Assembly: GCA_039621445.1 (NCBI GenBank)
Contig: CP154956.1
Coordinates: forward strand, 13,598,292-13,662,291
Length of the DNA stretch: 64,000 bases
From: Euglena gracilis
Taxonomy: Eukaryota > Euglenida > Euglenophyceae > Euglenales
Reading direction: 5' to 3'
Shown here: piece by piece, positions 12,022 to 24,800 of the stretch
How positions within the stretch are numbered: position 1 is the stretch's first letter
Layout: each line of letters begins with the position of its first letter
Translations under genes and position numbers: made by a program
The notes under the pieces: generated by a model
What the model was told of the DNA's origin: nothing
Seen by the model: the letters and a program-made list of their open reading frames with translations, nothing else
The model's database searches: none

Positions 12022-12510
12022 CAGGGTTGTATGGGAAGCTCCGCAGACATGAGGTAGGTGGAAGGGGGGGGGTCACCCTCCCCCTAGTTAAGGTGGTAGG
12101 CCCCCCCCCCCAGTTTCGGAAGGGGGTCCCCCACCCCCCCCTCCTCCTCTGCGGAGGCAAAAAAATTTTCCCGCACTTCGCGCCGGGTATATATTTTAGG
12201 ACCTCTTGAGGCTCAACATGAAATTTTGGCAAAATGGCCAAAATTGGCCGAAAAATGGCCGTAACTCGGGCTAGGTGGGGAGTTGCTGGGAAATCAAAAT
12301 ATTGTTAGATAGGGCACTTTAAGGGCTTCAATTAGGTATTGGACATTTCTTTTGATTCCCCACCATTTTTGAGAAATTTCAGAAAAATTGACCTTTTGAC
12401 CCCCCCCCCCCAAATTTTCGGCGACCGAAAACTGGAGGTAGGGGGGTCCTCCCCCCCGAGGTTTCGAAGGGGGGGTCCCCCCCCCCCTCGGAGATTCCCA
12501 TACAACCCTG
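12022..12510. mobile_element. hAT-like element A5
   Basis: The ends CAGGGTTGTATGGGAAGCTC and GAGATTCCCATACAACCCTG are inverted repeats. The flanks are a perfect CAGACGGG duplication (12014-12021 and 12511-12518). The interior carries one copy of the dispersed GGCTAGG..GGGGAGTTG..GGAAATCAAAATA module found at 23.8, 46.5-47.0 and 44.2 kb. Confidence 0.9.
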
Positions 12511-12535
12511 CAGACGGGGGTTGCACCCCTGACCC

Positions 12536-12737
12536 CAGGGCACAAGGAATCGGCCAAACAGCCAGGGTGGTGGGGTCGACCCCCCCCACCACGTCCTCCC
12601 ATATTTCCGGGAGCACCAATTTTTGACCCCAAAATTTTTTTCCGGTGCCTTCGGCGCTGGGTGGAAATCTGTGAAAAATGCTGGGGTGGGTGGGGGTAGA
12701 CCCCCCCCCTTCTGCCAGGCCTTCCCGCACAACCCTG
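12536..12737. mobile_element. hAT-like element A6
   Basis: It starts CAGGGCACAAGG and ends CCCGCACAACCCTG. The flanks are a perfect duplication CCTGACCC (12528-12535 and 12738-12745). The interior has the GGTGGTGGGGTCGACCCCCC palindrome and a GGCCTTCCCG right arm shared with A7, and relates to sequences near 16.1, 29.2 and 38.5 kb. It lies 25 bp from A5. Confidence 0.85.
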
Positions 12738-13032
12738 CCTGACCCCCCCTGGTCGGGGGCTGCAGGATCCCAGTGGGCCAGGGGGTAATTAACCCCCCTG
12801 AATAGAAGCCCCTGGGGGCTAACCCCCCCCAAATAGCCTGGCGGGCGGGGTGCCGGGTTATTTGGGCCCTTTTTTTTCAGCGCTGTAAAGGAATTTTGCC
12901 TAAAAAGGACCCCCGCCAAGTTACTGGAACCATCTTTTTTGCCCCTCCCCCGCCAAGTTATTCGGCCCCCGCCAGGAGCAAGGACCCCGCCGGGTTATTT
13001 GGGGGGGGTTACTATTCGGAACGTTGGTTGAA

Positions 13033-13295
13033 AACCGGGGCAATTGGGCAATGCGGCCACCGTGTGCCACCCGGGGGGTATGGGCTACACACCGGTGCCA
13101 TTGGGCGGGGCCACCGTGCCTGACCCCCAACCGCAGACCCCGCAGGCACGCCTGCACCCCCGTCCCCCCACCGCCACACAGGCAGGGGGAGTGGCCGTGG
13201 CCGGGGCAACACTTCCCACCCCCGTCGCAACTGTCTCTCCTCCCCTCCCACCCAGCAGTGGTGGCGCCGTGAGCCTCTCCTCCCCGGATGGATGA
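13033..13295 (+). CDS. Candidate terminal exon, Pro/Ala-rich protein
   Basis: The frame reads GNAATVCHPGGMGYTPVPLG, then GATVPDPQPQTPQARLHPRP and on to SGGAVSLSSPDG with TGA at 13293. The composition is Pro/Ala/Val-rich with high GC3, like a disordered C-terminal tail. No AG lies just upstream of the open frame, so the 5' boundary is unclear. Another frame and the minus strand are also open, so this call is moderate. Confidence 0.4.
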
Positions 13296-14470
13296 CACCA
13301 CCGCGTCAACCCTCCATGCCCCCTTCCGCACATGGCTGCTTCCTGCGCTCTGCACGAAAGGACTGAACTTCTTTTTTTCAACGAAGGTTGCAACCTTGGG
13401 GGGAATCAACAGGCAAGCAGGGGTGAGGCATTTTCGACCCCCGGACGGTCAGGTTTTGAGGTGTGCGCAGCTTTCGCAGCTCCTCCCCCCCCAGCGCTTT
13501 GGGTGCTGCATTCCCCAAAATGGGCATTTTCAACGTATTTTGCCTGGGTCGGGGCCAGGGTCGAGCCAGGACCCAAAACTGACCCCTCCCCCCAGAGGGG
13601 GATGTCTGCGGCATGCACCTCGTAGCATTTGAACGCTTTTTCGAAAAGCGCCCGGGAAAGGACCAGGGAAGGACAAGACTTTACATTGCTTGATTCTCTG
13701 TGTTTGCTGATATTTTGTTTTGGACGCATGCTACTTTTGAATTTTTTTTTTAAACATAAACACAAGTTCCCCACCATGCATGAGTTGCTTTCTTCTGATT
13801 TTTGTCTATGCCAAACCCCTCGCCCAACTCGTAGTGTGACTCTCTCTTCTGAATCCGTGTTGCTGGAGTGACTCCTTGGGGGGAACTCCTTACCGACCCG
13901 AGAGTGTGTGCTTGTGGGGGAAGTGCATTGTCAGTCGGTGTGGTGTGTGTTGTCAGTCTGTGTTGTGGTTTCGCCCCAGGATGGCAGGTGGGGCATCGTC
14001 AGGGGGTGACGACCCTGCCAGCCCTCGTCCCCAACCGCTCTTGTCTCTGTGGTGCAGACCATTAAAAACGAGCTCTGCGTCATCCTCCCGAGTCATGCCC
14101 CCCCCTCTTAGCGTGTTGTGTTTGTGCGCGTGCGCGTGCACGAGGTTCCACACTCTTTTATGTCCTTTCTTTGACACGCACGCTTCAATTTTGTGAACAG
14201 TCGGGAAAGGTTGGAAATGGGAAGCGTGGGGACCGGCACACAGATTCACTGCCTCAGGCCCCACGTTGGCCGCCCCGTCTCACCCCACAGGTCGGTCGCT
14301 CTCTTTGCATCAGGCCCAGCACCTGCCCTGCCCAAGAGCCTATGGACAGGGCCGAGCGACAGCGTTCATCAGTTTGGAACCTGTTTGAAATCAATCGGGG
14401 AATGGGCCTCCCTGCCCAACAGAAGTTCTTGGCTGGAATTCCCAACGCCACAAAATCCAACAGCCTTCTC
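13296..14470. other. No gene recognised
   Basis: Intergenic or intronic sequence of mixed composition. Nothing with convincing codon bias was found. Confidence 0.4.
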
Positions 14471-14473
14471 GCG

Positions 14474-14485
14474 ATATATATATAT

Positions 14486-14528
<43 letters not shown>
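14474..14528. repeat. (AT)n microsatellite
   Basis: An almost uninterrupted TA run with one AA interruption. Confidence 0.95.
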
Positions 14529-14531
<3 letters not shown>

Positions 14532-14892
14532 TTGAACGATATTCTGATATACCTGAAATTCTGATTGCCCTATTTCGGTGCAAGCACCGGTAAAAAAAAA
14601 TCACCCCAAAATTGAACCCCCTGAAAGTGGGTCCCTGGGACCCCCACCCCTCCGTGGGTGGGCCCCCCCGGTCTTGATCAAAGTCGCTGGTATGATTGAA
14701 AGTAATAACATATGATAATAAAACGTATATTTTTTTTACCAGATTAAAAACAACCATACAATACAAGAAAATTACCACACAAAATTGAAAAACGGAAAAT
14801 CAGAAACCGACAAATCAGCCATTCATTCAAATTCGGAATTTTCTTGGTGATACCATTTTTCATGAACAGCTCTTTCGGTGTGAGCAACAGCA

Positions 14893-15090
14893 AAATCTCC
14901 GGTGCGGGGTCCCTTTCCCCGCCCACACCCTCCGCCCTGGCCCCGCGGTTCCCCAAGAAGGGCAGCGGCCGGGCGGCCGCCGGCCCCGGCGGCGCCGGCG
15001 GCGACCGCCCCGGCCGGGACCGTGGCGGGGGGAAGGGGAAGGGGAAGGGGAAGGGGAAAGGGTGGCGGGGCGGGGGCAAAGGGGCCAGGC
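14893..15090 (+). CDS. Candidate exon, Gly/Lys/Arg-rich
   Basis: The frame reads ISGAGSLSPPTPSALAPRFP, then KKGSGRAAAGPGGAGGDRPG, then RDRGGGKGKGKGKG. GC3 is high and the Gly-Lys repeats resemble those in the exon at 15797, so it may be an upstream exon of the same gene. Boundaries are not defined. A low-complexity non-coding origin remains possible. Confidence 0.35.
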
Positions 15091-15155
15091 TGCTGCCGGG
15101 GGTCGGAGCCCCCTGCCAAAACGAAGTCGTTCAGTTCCTTTGCAACAAGGGAAAT

Positions 15156-15227
15156 CATACACGGTGGGACTTGAACCCACGACCTCACGCTTGCGAAGTG
15201 CGAGCTCTACCACTGTGCTACAGGTAC
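15156..15227 (-). tRNA. tRNA-like gene, anticodon CGC (Ala?)
   Basis: On the minus strand the sequence starts GTACCTGTAGCACAGTGGT. It has a D arm GCAC-AGTGGTA-GAGC, an anticodon loop TTCGCAA (anticodon CGC, reading GCG Ala), and a perfect T arm GTGGG-TTCAAGT-CCCAC. Internal A-box (TAGCACAGTGG) and B-box (GGTTCAAGTCC) promoter elements are intact. The acceptor stem pairs with one C-T mismatch, and the anticodon stem has an A-C mismatch. The alanine identity pair G3-U70 is absent. It may be a diverged tRNA, a pseudogene or a SINE head. Confidence 0.6.
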
Positions 15228-15796
15228 GACTGACTGAAAAGAAGATCTTTGATGAAGAGCCTTTCAGCACATTTGGTTTCCGAGACATTGAAATTTTTTT
15301 TACGGAGCCGCATGCGGGTTTATTGGATGCATACGGCGGGTGTTGCATGCGTGGATGCGTGGTGTATGGTGCATCCCCCTCTGCTGTCCTCTGACATGGC
15401 TGGTCCATGACACATCCCCTGTGTCAACCTCACTTTTCCCGCACCCAAAATGCCATTTTCTTTGTGGTACAGTACACATGACACGGCGTGTTCATGACCC
15501 CCCCCATGGCAACTGCACTTTCCCCGTATTTTAGCGTGTCAAGGACAAAGGGGGGGGGGAATGTGTGTGTTCACGGTTTGGGTGTGTGTGGGTGGGTGGG
15601 TGGGTGGGTGCTGTTTGACAGCTTCAGAGGTTCAGGAGGCATGCACACTGTTCTTTTTTTTTTGGGCAAGTGTCTCGGATCCCACAGTCTCCTTAAGTTC
15701 TTTCAGCGTTATCGACCGCCCCCCCCCCCACCACCCCGTGTTGTCTCATATCTTGGCTGGAGCAAACTCGCCTGCCCACCCCATGTGTATGAGCAG

Positions 15797-15951
15797 GGAG
15801 AGGGGTCGAGAACTCCGGAAGGAGCCTGTGGAGGAAAGGGAAAGGGAAGGGGAAGGGCTTCAGCAAAGGAAAGGGCTTCGGCAAAGGCAAAGGCTTTGGG
15901 AAAGGCAAAGGCGGCCGAGGGATGGATGGACGACAAACCCTTGGTTACCGC
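15797..15951 (+). CDS. Internal exon, KGKGF-repeat basic protein
   Basis: The acceptor GTATGAGCAG opens a frame RGVENSGRSLWRKGKGKGKG, then FSKGKGFGKGKGFGKGKGGR, then GMDGRQTLGYRG. The periodic K-G-K-G-F motif and high GC3 make this real coding sequence. The donor is either CGC-GGC|GTGCGC or a GC-type CGCG|GCGTGC; the latter keeps phase with the exon at 16304. The gene probably continues through 16304 and 17099. The KGKG/FGKG composition suggests nucleic-acid binding or disorder, but the family is not recognised. Confidence 0.65.
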
Positions 15952-16097
15952 GGCGTGCGCAGGCGGGGGGGGGCTCCCTTTCTCGCTGGTCCGCCTGTTC
16001 CGCCCTTGCCGTCCTGCCTTCCACTCCACCAAACGTTTTTGTTTTGCATTTTCTCGGACCCAGATTCATTCATGCCTGCCCCCCCCCTCCCCAGTCC

Positions 16098-16242
16098 CAG
16101 GGCTGTACGAGTCCCAGGACTGTACAGGAATCCCCACAACCCCATGGGTGGTGGGGGGTCGACCCCCCCGCCAGGCCTTCCTGTATTTCCCGGGCGCCGA
16201 TTTTTCGGTCAAAACTTTCCTTCGGCGCCTTCAGGCGCCCTG
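16098..16242. mobile_element. Possible class A element
   Basis: It begins CAGGGCTGTACGAG and ends GGCGCCCTG, with flanking CCCAGTCC and CCCAGACC (7 of 8 match). The inner part has the GGGGTCGACCCCCC palindrome and GGCCTTCCTGTATTTCCCGG word. Only six terminal bases are inverted, so the boundary is tentative. It lies in the intron before the exon at 16304. Confidence 0.45.
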
Positions 16243-16303
16243 CCCAGACCACCCCGCTTGGCCGCCAAGCACCTCCATGCGCATCTGTGAGGGCCCACCA
16301 AAG

Positions 16304-16427
16304 GTTTCCCCCGAGACCTCTGGGCGAAGACCTTTGGCGAGGACTCCGATGACGAGAAGCTCGACAACACTCTCTTCAACCCCGAGGACGACGAGTGGGA
16401 TGTCGATATTGATCCCCTCAGCCCCCT
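16304..16427 (+). CDS. Internal exon, acidic protein segment
   Basis: After ACCAAAG the frame reads FPRDLWAKTFGEDSDDEKLD, then NTLFNPEDDEWDVDIDPLSP. GC3 bias is strong and the peptide is rich in Asp/Glu. The donor is probably near CCCCCT|GTTTTT; a later ACGG|GTGTGT at 16475 is also possible. With the exons at 15797 and 17099 it gives a protein with a basic Gly-rich part followed by an acidic part. Unknown family. Confidence 0.65.
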
Positions 16428-16646
16428 GTTTTTCCTCGAATGCTCTTTTGCCTCACATCTTCTGGGAAGGACGGGTGTGTGTTTTCACTTTTGCCTTTTC
16501 CTTGAGGTTTTTAAGACGTTGTTTTGTCTTCTTTCGGCAAATGAACGCTACCGTGGCAAAACATGCTCCACAATGCACACTGTTGCATATACCCCTGTAG
16601 CGTCGTAGATCTATCTCAGTCATTTTTGAATCCACAAAATATCGTA

Positions 16647-17023
16647 AACCCCCCAAATACAACCCCCCCCCCCGGCTTTATATTTGGACGGGATTTCAAG
16701 ACCCTCAGAGGCTTTATATTTGGGGGGGGTGAATCAAACTTTTTTTGGGTGGTGTCTGTGACCTTCGGCAGCCTTGTGGCCAATTGTGGCCAAATACCAA
16801 TTGTATGCCAAATTTTCGTTGTGAACCCCCCTATTTCCCCCAACATTCGGCAATAATTCTCCAAAATGAAGCATTTTTGGTGAAAAAATTTTGTATCCAC
16901 CAAATTTTTCAACTTTTTCCTGAATGACACCAGCATCTGGCTCCACGTCAGGGTGGGGGCTTTATATTTGGGCAGCAAAACCAAACCACTTTATATTTGG
17001 GGGGGGCTTTATATTTGGGGGGT
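16647..17023. mobile_element. Class B TA-flanked element B2
   Basis: The left end is TA|AACCCCCCAAATACAACCC. The right end reads GGCTTTATATTTGGGGGGT to TA at 17024. The word CTTTATATTTGG occurs near both ends and repeatedly inside (16673, 16712, 16990, 17008). It is intronic and lies 75 bp upstream of the terminal exon at 17099. Confidence 0.75.
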
Positions 17024-17098
17024 TACCAATTGGCAGGCTGGCTCTCCGCTCCTCCGTCTTGGCAAGCACCGCCCCCCCCCCCCCCCCCCCCCCCACAG

Positions 17099-17216
17099 GG
17101 GGCTGCCGCCAGAAGAGGCAGCCAAGCGCTCACTGGGGGCAGACCTGGAGGGGGACCTCGCGGAGGAGCTGGCCAAGCTGGAGGAGGCCGGCACCCAGGG
17201 CCTCGGTTCCAAATAG
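17099..17216 (+). CDS. Terminal exon, acidic helical C-terminus
   Basis: A 30-base C run and CACAG acceptor precede GLPPEEAAKRSLGADLEGDL, then AEELAKLEEAGTQGLGSK and TAG at 17214. The strong amphipathic helix with Leu/Glu periodicity and near-complete GC3 bias make it one of the clearest exons in the window. It closes the gene that includes 15797 and 16304. A poly(A) signal follows at 17224. Confidence 0.8.
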
Positions 17217-17345
17217 AACCCTAAATAAATGTATATAAATTGTGTCAAACATATGGAACCCTATTTTTATAAATAGAACACTCTCTATATATATGAAATG
17301 TGTCAAATATATGGAACCCTATTTATATAAATAGAACCCTCGGGA
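17217..17345 (+). terminator. 3' end region with AATAAA and 66-bp duplication
   Basis: AATAAA at 17224-17229 lies 8 bp past the stop codon. The surrounding AT-rich segment is a diverged tandem duplication: GTGTCAAACATATGGAACCC, about 66 bp later GTGTCAAATATATGGAACCC, each followed by TATAAATAGAAC. The duplication may reflect repeated 3' end signals. Confidence 0.5.
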
Positions 17346-18016
17346 GAACCTCCCTTCCCCCTCCCCTGGCCGCCTAAGGTGCCACCTCTGTGATTGTCAC
17401 CCTGAAATATTATCCTCCCCTGCGGGGAAGAAGAAGCAAGGAAGGCAGACACTCGGGAGTCTCCTTTTGAAAACTCATTCTTTGGAATGATATTGGCCTT
17501 TCTATAATCTTTGGGGCCAATGGAACTGAATCAACGCTGGATAGAGGGTGAATTATACAGTGGACGCAGTGCAGTCTGGTGCAAAGTCTTTGCCATACAT
17601 TGGGGCAAAACGTCTTTTCGAGTGACCGTATTTTTTCCCCTGTTTGAAGCCAATGTAACTTACGTGATGTGCACCGTTGTGGTCCTGGGCATATGCCATG
17701 TTGTAGCCTGTGAAATACCCATCAAAAAGCCCCCCCCCATTCATTTCCTTGATTTCCCCTCCATCCCGAGTTCTGGGCCCATCAAAGGTGCTCTGCACAC
17801 GGCAAATTCAAATTTTGGAAAAAAATGGATTTTGGACCAGGTGGTAAAAATAAATCGACCACGACTTCGGAATTGTGGGGAGTTGGGCTCTGGAACTTGG
17901 TGTGTTGGATTGCCCATGAAACAGGCTTCAAAATATTTTTTCATCAAAATTAGCAATCTTGACACCATTTATTTTTACCACCCGGTTCAAAATCCATGTT
18001 TTCCAAAATTGGGATG
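17346..18016. other. Intergenic, no gene recognised
   Basis: Moderate-GC sequence. Two near-inverted copies of a segment (AAATTTTGGAAAAAATGG-like at 17810 and its complement near 17995) flank about 180 bp. No coding island was found. Confidence 0.4.
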
Positions 18017-18200
18017 GAATAGCATAGCATAGCATAGCATAGCATAGCATAGCATAGCATAGCATAGCATAGCATAGCATAGCATAGCATAGCACAGCAC
18101 AGCACAGCATAGCATAGCATTGCATAGCATAGCATAGCATAGCATAGCATCGCATCGCATCGCATCGCATCGCATCGCATAGCATAGCATAGCATATAAT
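18017..18200. repeat. (AGCAT)n pentanucleotide array
   Basis: Perfect AGCAT units with blocks of AGCAC and CGCAT variants, decaying into ATATC/AATGT text to 18350. The unit is the same as the much larger array at 25.26-26.07 kb. Confidence 0.97.
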
Positions 18201-18454
18201 ATCATATCATTTCATATCACGCAAATGCAATGCAGTGCAACAAAATATAGTATAATACAATATAATGTGATGTAATGTGGTGTGGTGTAATGTAATATAA
18301 TGTATCATGTATATAATACATAATACATTATATATGTACATAATGTATTATGTACATTTGAATGCTGATTTAATGATGTTTATTATCTGTGCATAATGCA
18401 TGACATGTGAACATAAAATTTATTGCGCATAAATTTATATGTTCTGTTTTGAAG

Positions 18455-18675
18455 GAATGCCGCGGGAACGCCCCTGCCTGGGAGGCGGGAGACCTACAGG
18501 ACCTCATCGACCAGGACGAGGCGGGGCTCAGCTCTTCCAGCGAGGACAGCGACGTCGGGGCTGGCACAGAGAAGGCAGAGGACCCCAACGAAACTGTGGC
18601 CGTCACTCCCCTGCGCCTTGCCCCCGGAAGGGGAGCCGGGGCCAACGATGAACGGGAATACCGGGAACCCATGGG
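18455..18675 (+). CDS. Exon, acidic protein (RNA-binding gene, candidate first exon seen)
   Basis: The acceptor TTCTGTTTTGAAG opens ECRGNAPAWEAGDLQDLIDQ, then DEAGLSSSSEDSDVGAGTEK, then AEDPNETVAVTPLRLAPGRG. It is acidic and serine-rich like nucleolar or nuclear protein linkers, with high GC3. The donor is probably ATGG|GTGGGT. I group it with downstream exons to 34440 by strand, composition and spacing, but phase to the next exon does not match directly, so an exon may be missing. Confidence 0.6.
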
Positions 18676-19516
18676 GTGGGTCACCCCGCCCCCCTTCCCA
18701 TTTTTCCAGGGTTGCCGTTTTTTTGGGCAATGCTTTCGGTGCCGGGCTGGCGAGGCCACCCCCACCCGGGGGGGGGGGGTGTCTATGGACAGGGACTCCA
18801 AGGCACCCAGATCCGACCCTCCGGGGGGCACATGGCCAAGGTACTCTGATACCAAAGGCACCGGAAGCCCAGAAAAGGCCCATTTTTGGGCACTTTTCGG
18901 CCCACGCCAGGCAGGCAATGCCTGCCCAGACGCTCCAGGGCACTCCGCCACACTTCCTGCACCAAACACGCTGAAAATTGACCAACCCTGGGGGGTGGTC
19001 CCCCGGGGTTGGTGGAGTCAGCCCCGTTCGTCGACAATATTTTCTTCTGGTGCCATAGTGCCATAGTGCCATAGTGCCATAGCCCTCCGTCCTCCACCTC
19101 CAGGGTGGACAGGGTTGGCCATCCCCACCAGGCCTTCACTGCTGGCGCTGGCTTAGAGAGTTCAGCTCGGCCAAGCCAGGTGGCTGGGATTTTTTCCTGC
19201 CTCTTGGCCCTCTGGGGGTAGCTGTGGGTGGTCGAAGGGGGTTGGCCAGCCCCCTTGGGGTTGTGGTGGGGGTGGGGGTTGTGAATGTCTTTTCCGGAAA
19301 TTATAACGTTTTGCGATGAAACGCGTGCTGACATTCACCTAATCATGCGCAGCTTTTGCGAGAGTTTAAGGAACACAGCAAAAACGGTGATTCAGCAAGT
19401 GGAAAATCTGCAAAGTCATTTTTTTTTTCGTGCTATCCGCGCAAGTTTCGGTGCTGTTTGAACAACCCATGGTTGAATGTGGGTGAAGAATGCCCCCCCG
19501 GGGAGTGAGCCCACAG

Positions 19517-19629
19517 CGGAGAAGAAGAAGCGGAAGCGGAACCGCCGGGCGGGCCGCCAGCCGCTGGGGCCGGACGAGGAGAAGCTGCAGCACCGGCCGG
19601 TCCAGCCGCCCAACCAGGCCGCCCAACCC
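19517..19629 (+). CDS. Exon, Lys/Arg-rich segment cut off by element A7
   Basis: After GAGCCCACAG the frame reads EKKKRKRNRRAGRQPLGPDE, then EKLQHRPVQPPNQAAQP. Codons are almost all GC-ending. The KKKRKRNRR run is a strong nuclear or nucleolar targeting signal. The exon runs straight into element A7 at 19630. The likely original donor, CCC|GTCAGC, now lies on the far side of the element at 19848. It is part of the candidate RNA-binding gene. Confidence 0.65.
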
Positions 19630-19839
19630 CAGGGCAGACAAACAGCCAAACAGCCAGGGTGGTGGGGGGGGGGTCGACCCCCCCACCACCTCCTCCCGTA
19701 GCTCCGAGAGCACCAATTTTGGACCGCCCCCCAAATTTGTCCCGGCGCATTTGGCGCCGGGTGGAAATCTGTGAAAATGCTGTGGTGGGTGGGGGTGGGG
19801 GGTCGAACCCCCCTCACCAGGCCTTCCCGTTCTGCCCCG
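19630..19839. mobile_element. hAT-like element A7 at an exon edge
   Basis: It starts CAGGGCAGACAAACAG and ends CCCGTTCTGCCCCG. The flanks are a perfect 8-bp duplication, CCCAACCC (19622-19629 and 19840-19847). The interior contains the GGGGTCGACCCCCC palindrome and GGCGCATTTGGCGCC hairpin shared with A6. The left duplication is coding sequence. An internal CCAGG|GTGGTG near 19656 could serve as a new donor. Confidence 0.88.
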
Positions 19840-20182
19840 CCCAACCCCGTCAGCAAAGGCTGGGTTGGGCTGGGGCCGGGACAGGGATGTATGGGAGGCC
19901 CTTGGGGGAAGCCGGAGAAACTGTAAGGGGCCTGGAAAACAATCAGTTTGGTGGCCGGTCAAAGGTCACCTTTGTTGGAAATAGCGGAAGGCAGCCCGCA
20001 TCCATGGAAGGCAATGCTCCACATGAGCACTGCCAGAAGTTCGAGTTTGCCCCGGTACAAATACACGTATAAAATGGAACAAAAATTGTTGGGCATCCCC
20101 GAAGCCTTTTTCTTAAGCTCCCTTCAAACCCACACTTTTGACCCCTCCGGCTCCGGCTCGGTTAGTGTGTCTGCTGCTGCAG

Positions 20183-20254
20183 CACAGGATGCAGCACCGG
20201 CTGAAGACGACGAAGAAGAGGACGAGGGCGACGGAGAGCCCGACCGCAAGAAAG
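20183..20254 (+). CDS. Exon, acidic segment
   Basis: The frame reads AQDAAPAEDDEEEDEGDGEP then DRKK, ending at AAGAAAG|GTTCTA. The upstream part of the same frame (SGSGSVSVSAAA) is also open, so the acceptor could be earlier than the CTGCTGCAG used here. The acid-rich block is typical of nuclear RNA-binding or chromatin proteins. Confidence 0.55.
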
Positions 20255-20908
20255 GTTCTATTTCCCTCCCTTCCAGAAATGGTTGGATTCTGCACAGCTG
20301 TTAAACTTTTCTCAGTGCTGTGTGCAGTACATTTATGAGTCTGAGCATATTGCCCTTCTCGGCGAAGGTGTGTTGAAGGTTGGGAGCATTTCACCGGCTC
20401 CCCATCATTGTTGCTTCCCACCATTTTTTCCCCTGGATTGCACGTGACCACATCACAGATTTTTTTGACTGATCTGTCATGGCCTCGAAAATGGAGGTCA
20501 ATCATACCCTCTGCGAAGGTGCAAAAAGTCTCGTGTTGCATGAATAAATGGACGAATTAGATTTATTAAAGGGAGGAAACCAAAGATGATGCATTCTGAC
20601 TCAAGTTTTCTCCCCATTTCTGGGGCTGATCCATGTTACATATGCATATTCTTACACGTGACCTCGTGTGACCCCATATGGGTCACAATAGGCCATGCGA
20701 GGGAGGACATTTTTTGGGAGGCACGGGATTGGGGGAGAACAGCGAGAGAGACATCAGCCTTGGATTCAGTGTCATATGTTAGCTGCGGACAGCAGGAGCA
20801 AACTTTTTCCCGAAAACAGTTCTGATTTTGAGACCGGTCTCCAGAAAGAGCATTTTTTTGATGGCCCTCACAGGTCACACGACCTGCCGGGCATGTCCCC
20901 CCTCGCAG

Positions 20909-21001
20909 GGCTGGTCTACCTGGTGTGCAGCGTCCACGGGCGGCGCCGGGTGGCATGGGACCTCGTGGAGACCCGGCCGGGCCGCTACCGCTGCCAGGCC
21001 G
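20909..21001 (+). CDS. Exon, unknown small domain
   Basis: The acceptor CCCCCTCGCAG is followed by [20 protein letters not shown] then [10 protein letters not shown]. The donor is the first GT of a (GT)n array. GC3 is high and the peptide looks like a compact beta-rich fold with two cysteines, but I do not recognise it. It precedes the zinc-finger exon. Confidence 0.6.
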
Positions 21002-21155
21002 GTGTGTGTGTGTGTGTGTGTGTGCGTGCGTGTGTGTGCGGGCGCACACGCATTCACCTGTGTGTCCACGTGCCCGTGTGCACGTGTGTGAATGTGTGTG
21101 TGTGTGTGTGTGTGTGCGCGCGCATGCACCTGTGTGTGCGTGGGTGGGCGGGTGG
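21002..21155. repeat. (GT)n array starting at a splice donor
   Basis: GT dinucleotides with CG-rich interruptions extend from the donor of the preceding exon, so the splice site itself lies in the repeat. Confidence 0.9.
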
Positions 21156-22279
21156 GTGTGCGAGATGCTTGGCAAATTGGTGCAAATTGGGTAGAAATGT
21201 TTCTTTTTTAAATTAAAGCCCAATTCAGGAATTCAAAAATTCAGGAAAATTTGCATTTTTTTTGCGTACCCCTCCCCCCCCAAGAAGTTGCACCGTACAC
21301 ATCACTGTTTAAGTTGTGTTCGACCCCACCCCCTGGGGGATGACTGTCTGGTTTTGGCTCCAGACCACAGATTCACTTAACACCTGTGTGACCCCAGCTC
21401 CGGGGGTTGGTGCGCTATGGGTCAAATTTTGGCTTGTGCAAAAGGGGATCCAGAGTTTAGGTTCGCTCAGTGACCCCCCCCCCCAGGGGGGATTTCCCGG
21501 GGTCCAAACCCACCCACCCACTATTTCGAAACCCCCCGGGGGGTCACCCACCCACCCACCCACCCACCCACCCACCCAGAACCCAGCCAAAATCAGCCAA
21601 TCAGCCACCCCTTGAAAAAATTTTCTGGCCCGGCCTGGCTCAGCTGGTGCCGAAGGTGCTGGAAGGGGAGATAATTTTTTTATTTTTCAAAAGAATCAAA
21701 AGCGAAAATCCGGAGCCTCCAATTGGTTGGGAAGTATGGAAACCGAGCATTACTCGTGTAACGGTTCTTTCATTCGTCTTCCACATGCCCTTCAGTCAGG
21801 GGGTGGAATGTGCCAATACCTCTGAAAGGAGTGCAAGAAGAAAATTGTTTCATTTTAAATTCCTTCAAAATCGCCCCGGAGTGCACTAATTTTTCGGGAG
21901 AGGATTTGAAATTTAGCATCTCCACAGGGAAAATGCTTTCCTTGTGATGCTTACAAAACAGAACATATGCCTTTAACGATCATTGCATTTCTTCTCCAGA
22001 AGATAATATAATCATGAGTAAATTACAGAACACATGTGGCATAATGCACCTGGGGGGTTGGGGGTCCGTCACTCTGGCCACTTCAGCCAAAATGGCTCAA
22101 AAACGATGGATTTTGGATGCTTTCGATTCAAAAGATCAAAAAAAAAATAATTTTTGAAAATCCTTATGCTTCCATGAATTGAGTTGTTTCCCTGAGATTT
22201 CACACCCTCCGTCCCCGTGTCCAACGACACCCTTTACACAACTTTTGTCACTTTTGTGTGTATTGGACACAGGGGGGTA

Positions 22280-22353
22280 TTCCACGAGGGTATATACATA
22301 TACATATTATATACATATACATGTACATATATATGTGTATACATATACATATT

Positions 22354-22406
<53 letters not shown>

Positions 22407-22464
22407 TATGTATATACATATACATATTATATACATATGCACATGCATATATTTATATATTTCC

Positions 22465-22498
<34 letters not shown>

Positions 22499-22500
22499 GT
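22280..22500. repeat. (CATATA)n and (CT)n microsatellites
   Basis: ATACAT hexamer-like repeats (22285-22450) followed by a CT run (22470-22497), in the intron before the zinc-finger exon. Confidence 0.95.
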
Positions 22501-22619
22501 TTGTTTCGTCCAATTGAAAACTTTCATTCTCGTTTTGGGCACGTTGCATCCCCCCCTCCGCACCTCGAGCTAGCCACCCACCTCCCACATGTTATGCCAG
22601 CCACCCACCTCCGCCCCAG

Positions 22620-22747
22620 GGAGCGTGTGCCAGAAGACCGTCCAGGAGGAGACGGGGCACTGGATCTGCGAGCAGTGCTCCAGCCGCAACAACGTCTGCC
22701 GGCGGCCCTCCTGCCGGTCCTGCAAGGCGACCCGCCCGGGCTTTGAG
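22620..22747 (+). CDS. RanBP2-type zinc finger exon
   Basis: After CTCCGCCCCAG the frame reads SVCQKTVQEETGHWICEQCS, then SRNNVCRRPSCRSCKATRPG and FE. This fits the RanBP2-type zinc ribbon: W-x-C-x2-C, an asparagine after the second Cys, then C-x2-C with R-R-P-S before the third Cys (W14, C16, C19, C29 and C32 of the exon peptide). Such fingers bind single-stranded RNA (GGU) or ubiquitin/Ran. The exon ends GAG|GCGTGT (GC-type) or two bases later with GT. The GC-type end keeps phase 0 with the RRM exon at 26559. Confidence 0.8.
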
Positions 22748-22816
22748 GCGTGTGGCTGCCAAGCCCCCCACAGGAATCTGTATTTCCGGTCAACGAACTG
22801 GCGCCTTGGTGCCATA

Positions 22817-24800
<1,984 letters not shown>
